From Rhodovastum atsumiense (GTDB taxonomy: Bacteria > Pseudomonadota > Alphaproteobacteria > Acetobacterales > Acetobacteraceae), in contig JAMFSE010000041.1 in NCBI GenBank assembly GCA_026225115.1, positions 1-50,515 on the forward strand: a stretch of 50,515 bases of DNA, written 5' to 3'. Position 1 is the stretch's first letter, and every line of letters begins with the position of its first letter. Of this stretch, positions 18,132 through 25,628 are shown piece by piece. Made by a program: the position numbers and the translations under genes. A model generated the notes under the pieces. It was not told the DNA's origin and searched no databases. It saw nothing but the letters and a program-made list of their open reading frames with translations.

Positions 18132-19298
18132 GTGATATCCAATGTCAACGACCGAACCATCGACAAGCTGCTGCGGCAGCAAGCTGCTTTGGCAGCCTTC
18201 GGCAGCTTTGCGTTCAAGGAAAGAAGCCTGCTTGCCATCCTCACGGAGGCGGCACGTATCTGCGCTGCCTCACTCGAGGTTCCTTTCTGCAAAGTTTGCC
18301 GTTACCGCGCCGCAGAGGACGATCTGCTGATCGAGGCGGGTTGCGGTTGGAACACTGGCGTCGTCGGAAGGGTGATTTCGCGGGCGGATGAAACTTCGCC
18401 GCAGGGCCGCGCTTATGTCACCCGCGAACCGGTGATCATCCGGGATATCCGCGCTGCGAATAACCTCGCTTTGCCGGATTTCTATCAGCAGCATGGGATC
18501 GTCTCCACCGTCGATGTTGTGATCGCGACACGCGAAGGCACGCCCTATGGCGTTCTGGAAATCGACAGTCCTACTTTGCATCAATACGATCAGCATGACA
18601 TCAACTTCCTCACCGGCTTTGCCAATGTCCTGGCCGAGGCAGTCGCCACCACGCGCCGCAATCAGGCGATGCAAATCCTCCTTGATCAGCAGAAACTACT
18701 TGCCGAGGAGCTTCAGCACCGCGTGCGCAACAATCTGCAGATGGTATCCGCCATGCTCTACAACTACTCACGCACTGGCATCGACGATAAAGCCCGCGAG
18801 GAAGTGAGTTCGATTTCGAACCGTGTTACGACACTCGCCCAGATTTACGACAGCCTACTCGGCGTGGGCTTAAGCGAAACCATCGACCTCCAATCCTATT
18901 TGCAGCAATTATGTTCCTTTCTGCCAGGGCTGCAGGATGACCGGAACTGGAAGGTTCAATTAAACTGCCAAGCGGAATCGCTGATGCTGCCGCTGAACCA
19001 AATCACGGTGTTGGGCATGATCGTGGCGGAACTGGTGACCAACTCCTATCGCCACGCTTTTCCGAATATGGCTGGCGCCATAAACCTCACGCTTGCCAGC
19101 TCCATGATTGGCAAAGCAATCCTTTCGGTTCACGATAATGGCGTGGGCTTCGACACCACCGGCACGACGACGCGACGCGGAATCGGCCTGGTGCGCAAAC
19201 TCATGGAGCAGATCGGCGGCACGGTCCAAGTCCATTCGGATCGCGGTACGTGCTGGACGCTGGCCTTCCCGGTCGAGCCTAGCCTCATGCTGAGTTGA
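18132..19298 (+). CDS. GAF-domain sensor histidine kinase, HisKA_2/HWE-like
   Basis: A 388-residue soluble kinase. A GAF sensory domain spans about residues 20-175 (CKVCRYRAAEDDLLIEAGCGW to GVLEIDSPTLHQYDQHDINFLTGFANVLAEAV). The dimerisation and phosphorylation segment ELQHRVRNNLQMVSAML carries His196. An ATPase domain follows, with an AELVTNSYRHAF N-box, VHDNGVGFD G1-box and RGIGLVRKLMEQIGG. GTG 18132 is chosen because GGGGAGG lies five bases before it; an ATG at 18099 is also in frame. Such kinases often feed the alphaproteobacterial general stress response, but no phyR, nepR or ecfG is here. The receiver protein downstream is a likely partner. Confidence 0.85.
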   Translation: MISNVNDRTIDKLLRQQAALAAFGSFAFKERSLLAILTEAARICAASLEVPFCKVCRYRAAEDDLLIEAGCGWNTGVVGRVISRADETSPQGRAYVTREPVIIRDIRAANNLALPDFYQQHGIVSTVDVVIATREGTPYGVLEIDSPTLHQYDQHDINFLTGFANVLAEAVATTRRNQAMQILLDQQKLLAEELQHRVRNNLQMVSAMLYNYSRTGIDDKAREEVSSISNRVTTLAQIYDSLLGVGLSETIDLQSYLQQLCSFLPGLQDDRNWKVQLNCQAESLMLPLNQITVLGMIVAELVTNSYRHAFPNMAGAINLTLASSMIGKAILSVHDNGVGFDTTGTTTRRGIGLVRKLMEQIGGTVQVHSDRGTCWTLAFPVEPSLMLS

Positions 19299-19546
19299 GT
19301 TTATCGAATTCCTACGACCAGCGTTTTGCGCGCGAAAAGTCGCGGTCTAAAAGACTGATTTCGCCTGAACCCGAAATCGACGTTTCGAAAGTGGCAGAAG
19401 CGTGACAGCGATTTAAACGGGCAAGGCTCGTCCCTCGGAACCCTTTATGCTAGGGGCGAGTCAGCACAGGTCGATCCGGCCGCCTGCGCCCGAGAGCCCG
19501 GACTCTTCGAGTCACACGCTCCGGCCATCCGGCGAGGAGAAAGGTC

Positions 19547-19933
19547 GTGCCACCATCCGTTTTAGTTTTAGTTGTCGAGGATGATGATATCATCGGCAGT
19601 TCGCTGGAAGCCGCACTTACGGATGGCGGTTTTACCGTTATCCTGGCGGATAGCGGCGAAAAGGCAATAACCATGCTCGATGCAGACGGATCGAACTACG
19701 CCGCTTTGGTTACGGACATCAATCTGCCGGGTCAGGTTTCAGGATGGGACGTGGCGAAACATGCGCGCGAAATCAACGACACATTGCCGGTGTTGTACGT
19801 GTCTGGCGCGAGCGCGCATGAATGGGCCTCCAAGGGCGTTCCAAAGAGCTTGCTTATCCCCAAGCCCTTTGCCATCGCGCAGGCCGTCATTGCGGTTTCA
19901 ACGCTGATCAACGCCGAGACGACCGCGACCTGA
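19547..19933 (+). CDS. Single-domain response regulator (receiver)
   Basis: A 128-residue CheY-like domain with no output domain. Seen: the acidic pocket Glu11-Asp12-Asp13, phospho-acceptor Asp57 in ALVTDINLPG, Ser85 in LYVSGAS, and Lys105 in IPKPF. The start is GTG 19547, with GAGGAGAAAGG three bases before it. It follows the kinase after 248 bases without an obvious gene, so it may be separately transcribed. As a lone receiver it could be a phosphate sink or relay for the upstream kinase. Confidence 0.85.
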   Translation: MPPSVLVLVVEDDDIIGSSLEAALTDGGFTVILADSGEKAITMLDADGSNYAALVTDINLPGQVSGWDVAKHAREINDTLPVLYVSGASAHEWASKGVPKSLLIPKPFAIAQAVIAVSTLINAETTAT

Positions 19934-20094
19934 TCGCGGCGCGATTTTGCGGTCATAACCATGAAGCGACGGGCGTTGGCGGTATTCGCGGTCGCCGCTG
20001 CTCCGGCAAGCACGGCGGGTATTCGCCGCGTGGCTTTCAAAACCGGGCGGCTTTCGCTATCAGCCGCCTCTCACCGCGTATTGGAATATTTTGA

Positions 20095-21030
20095 ATGCCT
20101 CGCCAGAAGCACGGCCGTAAACTCGATGGCTGGCTGATCCTCGACAAGCCGCAAGGCATTACCAGCACCCAGGCGGTGAATAAGGTCAAACGCGCGCTGG
20201 ATGCGCAGAAAGCCGGGCATGGCGGCACGCTGGACCCGCTGGCGACCGGCATTCTGCCCATCGCCTTGGGTGCTGCCACCAAAACCGTCCCTTACGTGAT
20301 GGACGGCACCAAACGCTATCATTTTACCATCCATTTCGGTGAATCCCGCGATACCGACGATGCCGAGGGCGCTATCACCGGCACCCATGCGCATCGGCCG
20401 ACGGATGCGCAGATTAACGCCACACTCCCCGCCTTCCGCGGCCTGATCATGCAAATCCCGCCGGCGTTCTCCGCCATCAAGGTCGATGGCGAGCGCGCCT
20501 ACGACCTCGCCCGCGCCGGCGCTCCGCCGGAACTGCCGCCGCGGCCCGCCCAGGTCGACAGCTTCGAGCTGATCGGCCGGCCGGATGCCGACACCGCGCA
20601 ATTCGAGGTCTCATCGGGCAAGGGCGTCTATATGCGCTCGCTCGCCCGCGACCTTGCCCGGGCCTGCGGCACCGTCGGCCATATTACCGTGCTGCGCCGC
20701 CTGCGCGTGGGCCCATTCACCGAAGACATGGCTGTTTCCCTGGACACATTGCTCGATCCGGCGCATACGCCCCCAGCACTTGCCGAATTTCTGCTTGCCG
20801 TTGAGACCGCGCTGGACGACATCCCGGCACTGGCCGCAAACGCGAGCGAAGTTCACGCCCTCTCAAATGGCCAGGCCATCAACCTGGTCGATCTGATGGG
20901 GCGGATTCCAGACAACGCCAATCCTGATAACGGATTGGTCCGCGTTCTGGCGGCGGGGCGCGTTCTGGCTCTGGCCCGCCTTTCTGAAGGCTGGCTGAAA
21001 CCCGAGCGCCTTATTCAACATCTTTCGTGA
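20095..21030 (+). CDS. truB: tRNA pseudouridine-55 synthase TruB
   Basis: A 311-residue enzyme that converts U55 of the T-loop of tRNAs to pseudouridine. Seen: [22 protein letters not shown] and the catalytic [12 protein letters not shown] with Asp47, then [20 protein letters not shown] and the later [14 protein letters not shown]. Length is normal. In alphaproteobacteria truB usually lies in rimP-nusA-infB-rbfA-truB-rpsO-pnp; here truB and rpsO stay together (9-base spacing) but rbfA and pnp are not adjacent. Confidence 0.95.
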   Translation: MPRQKHGRKLDGWLILDKPQGITSTQAVNKVKRALDAQKAGHGGTLDPLATGILPIALGAATKTVPYVMDGTKRYHFTIHFGESRDTDDAEGAITGTHAHRPTDAQINATLPAFRGLIMQIPPAFSAIKVDGERAYDLARAGAPPELPPRPAQVDSFELIGRPDADTAQFEVSSGKGVYMRSLARDLARACGTVGHITVLRRLRVGPFTEDMAVSLDTLLDPAHTPPALAEFLLAVETALDDIPALAANASEVHALSNGQAINLVDLMGRIPDNANPDNGLVRVLAAGRVLALARLSEGWLKPERLIQHLS

Positions 21031-21041
21031 AGGATATCACG

Positions 21042-21311
21042 ATGTCGATTACCGCCGAACGCCGTACCGAAGTCATTGCCGAATACGCCACCGCCGCCAA
21101 CGATACCGGCAGCCCCGAAGTTCAGGTCGCGATCCTCTCCGAGCGCATCACCAACCTGACCGAACACCTCAAGATCCACGCGAAAGATTTCCACTCGCGC
21201 CGCGGTCTGCTGGTGCTGGTCGGCCAGCGCCGCTCGCTGCTGGATTATCTGAAGCGCAAAAACGCCAAGCGCTATGAAGACCTTATCGGCCGCTTGAAGC
21301 TGCGCCGTTAA
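21042..21311 (+). CDS. rpsO: Ribosomal protein uS15
   Basis: An 89-residue small-subunit protein that binds 16S helices 20-22 early in assembly. Seen: [58 protein letters not shown] 21042 gives the standard length; AAGGATAT, overlapping the truB stop, is the ribosome binding site. pnp, the usual next gene, is missing. Two palindromic repeats in opposite orientation follow the stop. Confidence 0.97.
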   Translation: MSITAERRTEVIAEYATAANDTGSPEVQVAILSERITNLTEHLKIHAKDFHSRRGLLVLVGQRRSLLDYLKRKNAKRYEDLIGRLKLRR

Positions 21312-21312
21312 G

Positions 21313-21385
21313 GCAAGCAAGCAGCCGCTTTTTTACAAAAAAAGCGGCGCAAAAAACTTCTTTTATTCTGGACATGGGCGTTGGT
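21313..21385 (+). repeat. Palindromic repeat family, copy F (after rpsO)
   Basis: GCCGCTTTTTT (21324-21334) pairs with AAAAAAGCGGC (21338-21348), followed by GCAAAAAACTTCTTTTATTCTGG and ATGGGCG. It is in plus orientation and begins right after the rpsO stop, so it likely terminates truB-rpsO. Confidence 0.75.
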
Positions 21386-21389
21386 AGAA

Positions 21390-21455
21390 TCGCGCCCATG
21401 CCCCAGAGTCAAAAAAGTCTTTTTGCTTCTTTTTCTTCAGAAAAAGAAGTCCTTA
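21390..21455 (-). repeat. Palindromic repeat family, copy G, inverted to F
   Basis: Read on the minus strand: AAGGA-CTTCTTTTTCT/AGAAAAAGAAG (stem 21426-21436 with 21439-21449), then CAAAAAGACTTTTTTGACTCTGGGGCATGGGCG. It faces copy F across a short GGCG/CGCC junction. No minus-strand gene ends here, so it is not simply a terminator of a neighbour. Confidence 0.75.
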
Positions 21456-21465
21456 GTCGCCAGTC

Positions 21466-22617
21466 ATGAGCCGCGTCCGGGTTTTGGTGGGCACGCGCAA
21501 GGGCGCTTTCATTTGCGAGAGTGACGGCGCGCGGCGGGACTGGCGCATTGCCGGGCCGCATTTTGCCGGCTGGGAAATCTACCACATGAAGGCGTCGCCG
21601 GTGAATCCCGAGCGGATTTATGCCTCCCAGAGCTCGGCCTGGTTTGGGCAGGTGATTCAACGCTCGGATGATGGCGGCGCCAGTTGGCAGGCGGCCGGCA
21701 ATGATTTTGCTTATGATGGAGCGCCTGGAGCGCCTGGAGCGCCTGGAGCGCCTGGCGAGGCTGGGCTGCATCAGACCTATGATGGCACGCTGATCCCCTG
21801 GGTGTTCAAGCGCGTATGGCATCTCGAGCCGTCATTAAGCTGCGCCGATACGGTCTATGCCGGGGTGGAGGATGCGGCGCTTTTCGTCTCACGCGATGCG
21901 GGGGCCGGCTGGCAGGAGATTTCCGGGCTGCGGCGGCATACCACCGGCGCGGATTGGGCGCCGGGGGCGGGCGGGATGTGCCTGCACACTATTTTGATCG
22001 ACCCCCTGGATGAGGCGCGGATGTTCGTGGCGATCTCGGCTGCGGGAGCATTCCGGTCCGAGGATGGCGGTGCCAGCTGGCGGCCGATCAATCAGGGGCT
22101 GCGATCGGAGCATATTCCGGATCCCAAGGCCGAGGTCGGCCATTGCGTGCACCGGCTGGCACTGCATCCCAGCCGGCCGTCGACCTTGTTCATGCAGAAG
22201 CATTGGGATGTGATGCGCTCGGACGATGCCGGCGATAACTGGCATGAGGTGAGCGGCAATCTGCCGACCGATTTCGGCTTCTGCATCGATGTCCATGCGC
22301 ATGAGCCGGAGACGATTTATGTGGTGCCGATCAAGAGCGACCAGATGCATTTTCCGCTGGATGGGAAATTGCAGGTGTTTCGCAGCCGCACCGGCGGCAA
22401 TGACTGGGAGGCGCTGACCAACGGGCTGCCGCAGCAGGATTGCTATGTGAACGTGCTGCGCGATGCGATGGCGGTGGACCGGCTGGATGAATGCGGGATT
22501 TATTTCGGCACCACGGGCGGCCAGGTTTATGTTTCGGCCGATGCCGGGGACCACTGGCAGGCGATCGCGCAAAACCTGCCGGCGGTGCTCTCGGTTGAGG
22601 TGCAGACGCTGCCGTGA
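21466..22617 (+). CDS. BNR/YVTN-type beta-propeller protein (exo-alpha-sialidase-like)
   Basis: A 383-residue protein built of Asp-box/BNR blades: [49 protein letters not shown] and [11 protein letters not shown] recur about once per blade. Databases name relatives exo-alpha-sialidases, but no sialidase Arg triad or signal peptide is evident, so I infer a cytoplasmic propeller of unknown function. A four-copy GGAGCGCCT repeat (21718-21753) inserts [10 protein letters not shown] into one loop. The stop overlaps the start of a MoaD/ThiS-like gene (GTGA), so the two are translationally coupled. Confidence 0.75.
   Translation: MSRVRVLVGTRKGAFICESDGARRDWRIAGPHFAGWEIYHMKASPVNPERIYASQSSAWFGQVIQRSDDGGASWQAAGNDFAYDGAPGAPGAPGAPGEAGLHQTYDGTLIPWVFKRVWHLEPSLSCADTVYAGVEDAALFVSRDAGAGWQEISGLRRHTTGADWAPGAGGMCLHTILIDPLDEARMFVAISAAGAFRSEDGGASWRPINQGLRSEHIPDPKAEVGHCVHRLALHPSRPSTLFMQKHWDVMRSDDAGDNWHEVSGNLPTDFGFCIDVHAHEPETIYVVPIKSDQMHFPLDGKLQVFRSRTGGNDWEALTNGLPQQDCYVNVLRDAMAVDRLDECGIYFGTTGGQVYVSADAGDHWQAIAQNLPAVLSVEVQTLP
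21718..21753 (+). repeat. In-frame minisatellite, four copies of GGAGCGCCT
   Basis: Four identical 9-bp units encode (Gly-Ala-Pro)4, a collagen-like loop in the propeller gene. The repeats are exact at DNA level, which suggests recent expansion. Unit changes keep the frame. Confidence 0.85.
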
Positions 22618-22913
22618 CGGTGCGGGTGGTCCTGCCGGCAGCACTTCGTGATCTGGCTGGAATTGCGGGGGAAGTACAGGTCGAGCCGCGGGGTGCGGTG
22701 ACGCGCGCGGCGGTGCTGGACGCGATTGAACAGGATTATCCGATGCTGCGCGGGACCATACGCGACCGGCACAGTTTGAAGCGGCGGCCTTTTGTCCGGT
22801 TTTTCGCCTGCGAGCAGGATCTTTCGCAACGGCCGGATGACGAGCTGTTGCCGGGGGCGGTGGCCGATGGCGCGGAGCCGTTTCTGGTGGTTGGTGCGAT
22901 CGCCGGGGGGTAA
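22614..22913 (+). CDS. MoaD/ThiS-family beta-grasp protein
   Basis: A 99-residue ubiquitin-like protein. It begins with a beta-hairpin ([14 protein letters not shown]), has an alpha-helical [18 protein letters not shown], and ends in AIAGG. The C-terminal Gly-Gly is the residue pair that is adenylated and thiocarboxylated in MoaD and ThiS, or conjugated in ubiquitin-like modifiers. The GTG start overlaps the propeller stop. No moaE, moeB or thiG is nearby, so this is not an ordinary molybdopterin or thiamine operon. Partner and role are unknown. Confidence 0.75.
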   Translation: MTVRVVLPAALRDLAGIAGEVQVEPRGAVTRAAVLDAIEQDYPMLRGTIRDRHSLKRRPFVRFFACEQDLSQRPDDELLPGAVADGAEPFLVVGAIAGG

Positions 22914-23007
22914 TTTCGCTTCGTGGCGCGGCGGGTGATTTTCTCCGCTTGCGCCGAATTGTTCTTGGTAGTTTACGTTTCAGAATAGGAATAAATAAGG
23001 GGAAGCC

Positions 23008-24276
23008 ATGAGCCAGACCGTGTTGGAGCCGCGCGATTATCTCGGCGAGGATCCGTTGACGCTGCCATTGGAAAGCATCGACCCCGGTCAGCCGGTGCTG
23101 TTCCAGCATAATGTTTTCGCGCCTTATTTCGCGCGGTTGCGCCGCGAGGACCCGGTGCATTACAGCGCCGAGGGCATGTACGGCCCATACTGGTCCATCA
23201 CCAAGTACAAACACATCATGCAGATCGAGACGAACACGGAAGTTTTCTCCTCGGACGTGAAATATGGCGGCATCTCGATCCGCGACCAGATGGAGGATTT
23301 CAGCACGCCGATGTTTATCGCCATGGATGCACCGCATCATGGCCAGCAGCGGGCGGCGGTGCAGTCGATCGTCTCCAGAACGAACCTCGCCGCGCTTGAA
23401 ATTCTGATCCGGGAGCGCGCGCGAACGGTACTGGATCGTCTCCCCGTTGACGAGACATTCAACTGGGTCGATCTGGTGTCGATCGAACTCACGACCCAGC
23501 TGCTTGCGACTTTGTTTGATTTTCCCTGGGAAGATCGCCGCAAGCTCACCCGCTGGTCGGATGTTGCCACCGCCATCCCGGGCGGCGGCATTATCGAGAC
23601 GGAGGAGCAGCGGCGCGCGGAATTGCGGGAATGCCTGGAATATTTTACCGGGCTGTGGAACCAGCGGGTGGACGGTCCGCTGACCGGCGATCTCATTTCG
23701 ATGATGGCGCATAGCGAGGCGACGCGAAATCAGAGTCCGATGGAATATCTTGGCAATCTTATGCTCCTGATCATCGGCGGCAACGATACGACACGCAATT
23801 CCATCAGTGGCGGTCTCTACGGGCTGAGTAAATTCCCTGATGAATACGGCAGGCTTCTGGCCGACCCCGGGCTGGTGCCGGGCATGGTGCCGGAGATCAT
23901 CCGCTGGCAGACCCCGATTGCGCATATGCGCCGCACCGCGACTTGCGATATTGAGTTCGAAGGCAAAACCATCAGCGCGGGCGACAAGGTCGTGCTTTGG
24001 TATGTGTCAGCAAATATGGATGAGGAGGTGATTCCCGATGCGGCGCGATTTATTATCGACCGCGACCGGCCGCGCCGCCATCTCGCGTTCGGCTTTGGTT
24101 CGCATCGCTGCCTTGGCGAACGGCTGGGCGAGTTGCAGCTGCGGGTGATCTGGGAGGAAATTCTTGCGCGGTTCAAGCGGATCGAGGTGGTGGCGGAGCC
24201 GAAGCGCATTTTCTCGTCCTTCGTGAACGGTTATTCCGAACTACTGGTCCGCATCCCGTCCGCGGCGGTGCGCTGA
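23008..24276 (+). CDS. Cytochrome P450, CYP153-like
   Basis: A 422-residue soluble P450. Seen: the I-helix oxygen-activating motif GGNDTTRNSISGG (about 257-269), the ExxR helix in PEIIRWQTPIAHMRR, and the heme loop FGFGSHRCLG with ligand Cys368, followed by ERLGELQLRVIWEEIL. The I-helix and the ELQLR sequence after the heme loop resemble CYP153 terminal alkane and fatty-acid hydroxylases. The ferredoxin and reductase that usually accompany CYP153 are absent, so electron donors must be elsewhere. GGGGAAGCC precedes ATG 23008. Confidence 0.88.
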   Translation: MSQTVLEPRDYLGEDPLTLPLESIDPGQPVLFQHNVFAPYFARLRREDPVHYSAEGMYGPYWSITKYKHIMQIETNTEVFSSDVKYGGISIRDQMEDFSTPMFIAMDAPHHGQQRAAVQSIVSRTNLAALEILIRERARTVLDRLPVDETFNWVDLVSIELTTQLLATLFDFPWEDRRKLTRWSDVATAIPGGGIIETEEQRRAELRECLEYFTGLWNQRVDGPLTGDLISMMAHSEATRNQSPMEYLGNLMLLIIGGNDTTRNSISGGLYGLSKFPDEYGRLLADPGLVPGMVPEIIRWQTPIAHMRRTATCDIEFEGKTISAGDKVVLWYVSANMDEEVIPDAARFIIDRDRPRRHLAFGFGSHRCLGERLGELQLRVIWEEILARFKRIEVVAEPKRIFSSFVNGYSELLVRIPSAAVR

Positions 24277-24425
24277 CCGGCGCCGGGCGGCTTGCCGGGG
24301 GCGCCGCTAGCGAGCAGCACAGGACGCTTGAGCGGCCTTGTATCAGCGGCAAGAGCTGAAGCCTTGCACCGGCCGTGGCCGGATGGTCCAATTCACGCCT
24401 GAGTTTGGCCAGAAGGAGCGAGAAG

Positions 24426-24908
24426 ATGAAGCGCAGTGACCTCACCGAGAAAATTCTCGACATCAAGCGTGAACAGGGCTGGAGCTGGTCGCATATCGTG
24501 GCGCAGATCGGCGGCATGTCGGAAGTGCTGATTGTCGGCGCGCTGCTCGGCCAGATGAAGCTGACCAAGCCGCAATGCGAGGCGGCAGCGGCGCTGTTTG
24601 GCCTCAGCGAGGCGGAAAAGCGCATGCTCAACGAGGTGCCGATGCGCGGCAGTCCGATGCCCCCGACCGACCCGTTGATTTACCGCCTGTACGAGCTCGT
24701 GATGATCAACGGCCCGGCCTGGAAGGCGCTGATCGAGGAGGAGTTTGGCGACGGCATCATGTCGGCAATCGATTTCGACATGGAGATGGAGCGGCTGCCG
24801 GACCCCAAGGGCGACCGGGTAAAGCTTACCATGTCCGGCAAGTTTTTGCCCTATCGCTATTACGGGGCAACGGGTAATGCGCAGGCGCTGGGGTATAAGG
24901 AAGAGTGA
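24426..24908 (+). CDS. cynS: Cyanate hydratase (cyanase)
   Basis: A 160-residue enzyme that turns cyanate and bicarbonate into ammonia and carbon dioxide. The N-terminal helical DNA-binding-like domain is followed by a catalytic domain with Arg87 and Glu90 (IYRLYELV) and Ser113 (DGIMSAIDF), spaced as in the E. coli enzyme (96, 99, 122). ATG 24426 is chosen for the AAGGAGCGAGA just before it. No cynT or cynR neighbour is present. It could detoxify cyanate formed from urea or carbamoyl phosphate; this is inference. Confidence 0.95.
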   Translation: MKRSDLTEKILDIKREQGWSWSHIVAQIGGMSEVLIVGALLGQMKLTKPQCEAAAALFGLSEAEKRMLNEVPMRGSPMPPTDPLIYRLYELVMINGPAWKALIEEEFGDGIMSAIDFDMEMERLPDPKGDRVKLTMSGKFLPYRYYGATGNAQALGYKEE

Positions 24909-24927
24909 TTGCCGGGCCTGCGGCGGC

Positions 24928-25488
24928 CTACCGCCGGAAACAGTTTTTGGCGTGGTCGTTTGCCATGCCGACGGCTTGCATCCACGCATAGACGATTACC
25001 GGACCGACGAATTTGAAGCCGCGTTTTTTCAGGGCGGCTGAGATTGTTTCCGATAATTCCGTGCTGGCCGGCGCAGGCTTGCCGTTGCCTTTTATGGGCT
25101 TGCCGCCGGCCAGGGACCAGGCCCATTTGCCAAAATCCTCGCCGGATGCCTGCATCGCCAGATAGATTTTGGCGCCGTTGATGGTTGCCAGAATTTTTGC
25201 GCGGGCGCGGATGATGCCGGGGTCGTTCATCAGGCGTTCGACATCGGTCTCGTTAAATTTGGCCATTTTTTCGGGATCGAAGCCGGCGAAGGCGGCTCGA
25301 AAACCTTCGCGCCGGTGCAGGATGGTCCGCCAGGATAGCCCGGCCTGGAAGCCCTCCAGCATCAGCATTTCCCATAATGCCCGGCTGTCATACTGCGGCA
25401 CGCCCCATTCCGTGTCGTGGTATTCGGTCATGAGCGGATCGTTGCCCTCGGCCCAGGCGCAGCGGGTTACATTATGTTTCAGCGCCAT
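24928..25488 (-). CDS. tag: DNA-3-methyladenine glycosylase I
   Basis: A 186-residue repair enzyme that removes 3-methyladenine from alkylated DNA. Seen: CAWAEGNDPLMTEYHDTEWGVP, LMLEGFQAGLSWRTILHRREGFRAAF and, near the end, KRGFKFVGPVIVYAWMQAVGMANDH, all characteristic of Tag, including the zinc-binding Cys/His residues. The start at 25488 (MALKHN) is preferred to 25506 because GGAAAGGAAA lies ahead of it. It converges on cynS with only 19 bases between the stops. Confidence 0.95.
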   Translation of the reverse strand: MALKHNVTRCAWAEGNDPLMTEYHDTEWGVPQYDSRALWEMLMLEGFQAGLSWRTILHRREGFRAAFAGFDPEKMAKFNETDVERLMNDPGIIRARAKILATINGAKIYLAMQASGEDFGKWAWSLAGGKPIKGNGKPAPASTELSETISAALKKRGFKFVGPVIVYAWMQAVGMANDHAKNCFRR

Positions 25489-25628
25489 TTTAAGTTTCCT
25501 TTCCAAGCAAAATCATACGCTTATACAGTCGGATTGCAAAACTTGCATGGCTGGGAATAGGGAACAGGTGCTGTCATATTGCAATGCGGCAGGCTTGATA
25601 GGGTCTGCTTCTCCGGAGAGTTTCCGCC

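Noticed and set aside
19961..20125. Possible 54-residue ORF before truB
   Set aside because: No ribosome binding site or family, and it runs into truB in another frame.
21889..23925. 678-codon minus-strand frame across the propeller, MoaD-like and P450 genes
   Set aside because: It spans three well-supported plus genes; the residues are His/Arg/Pro-rich and match no family.
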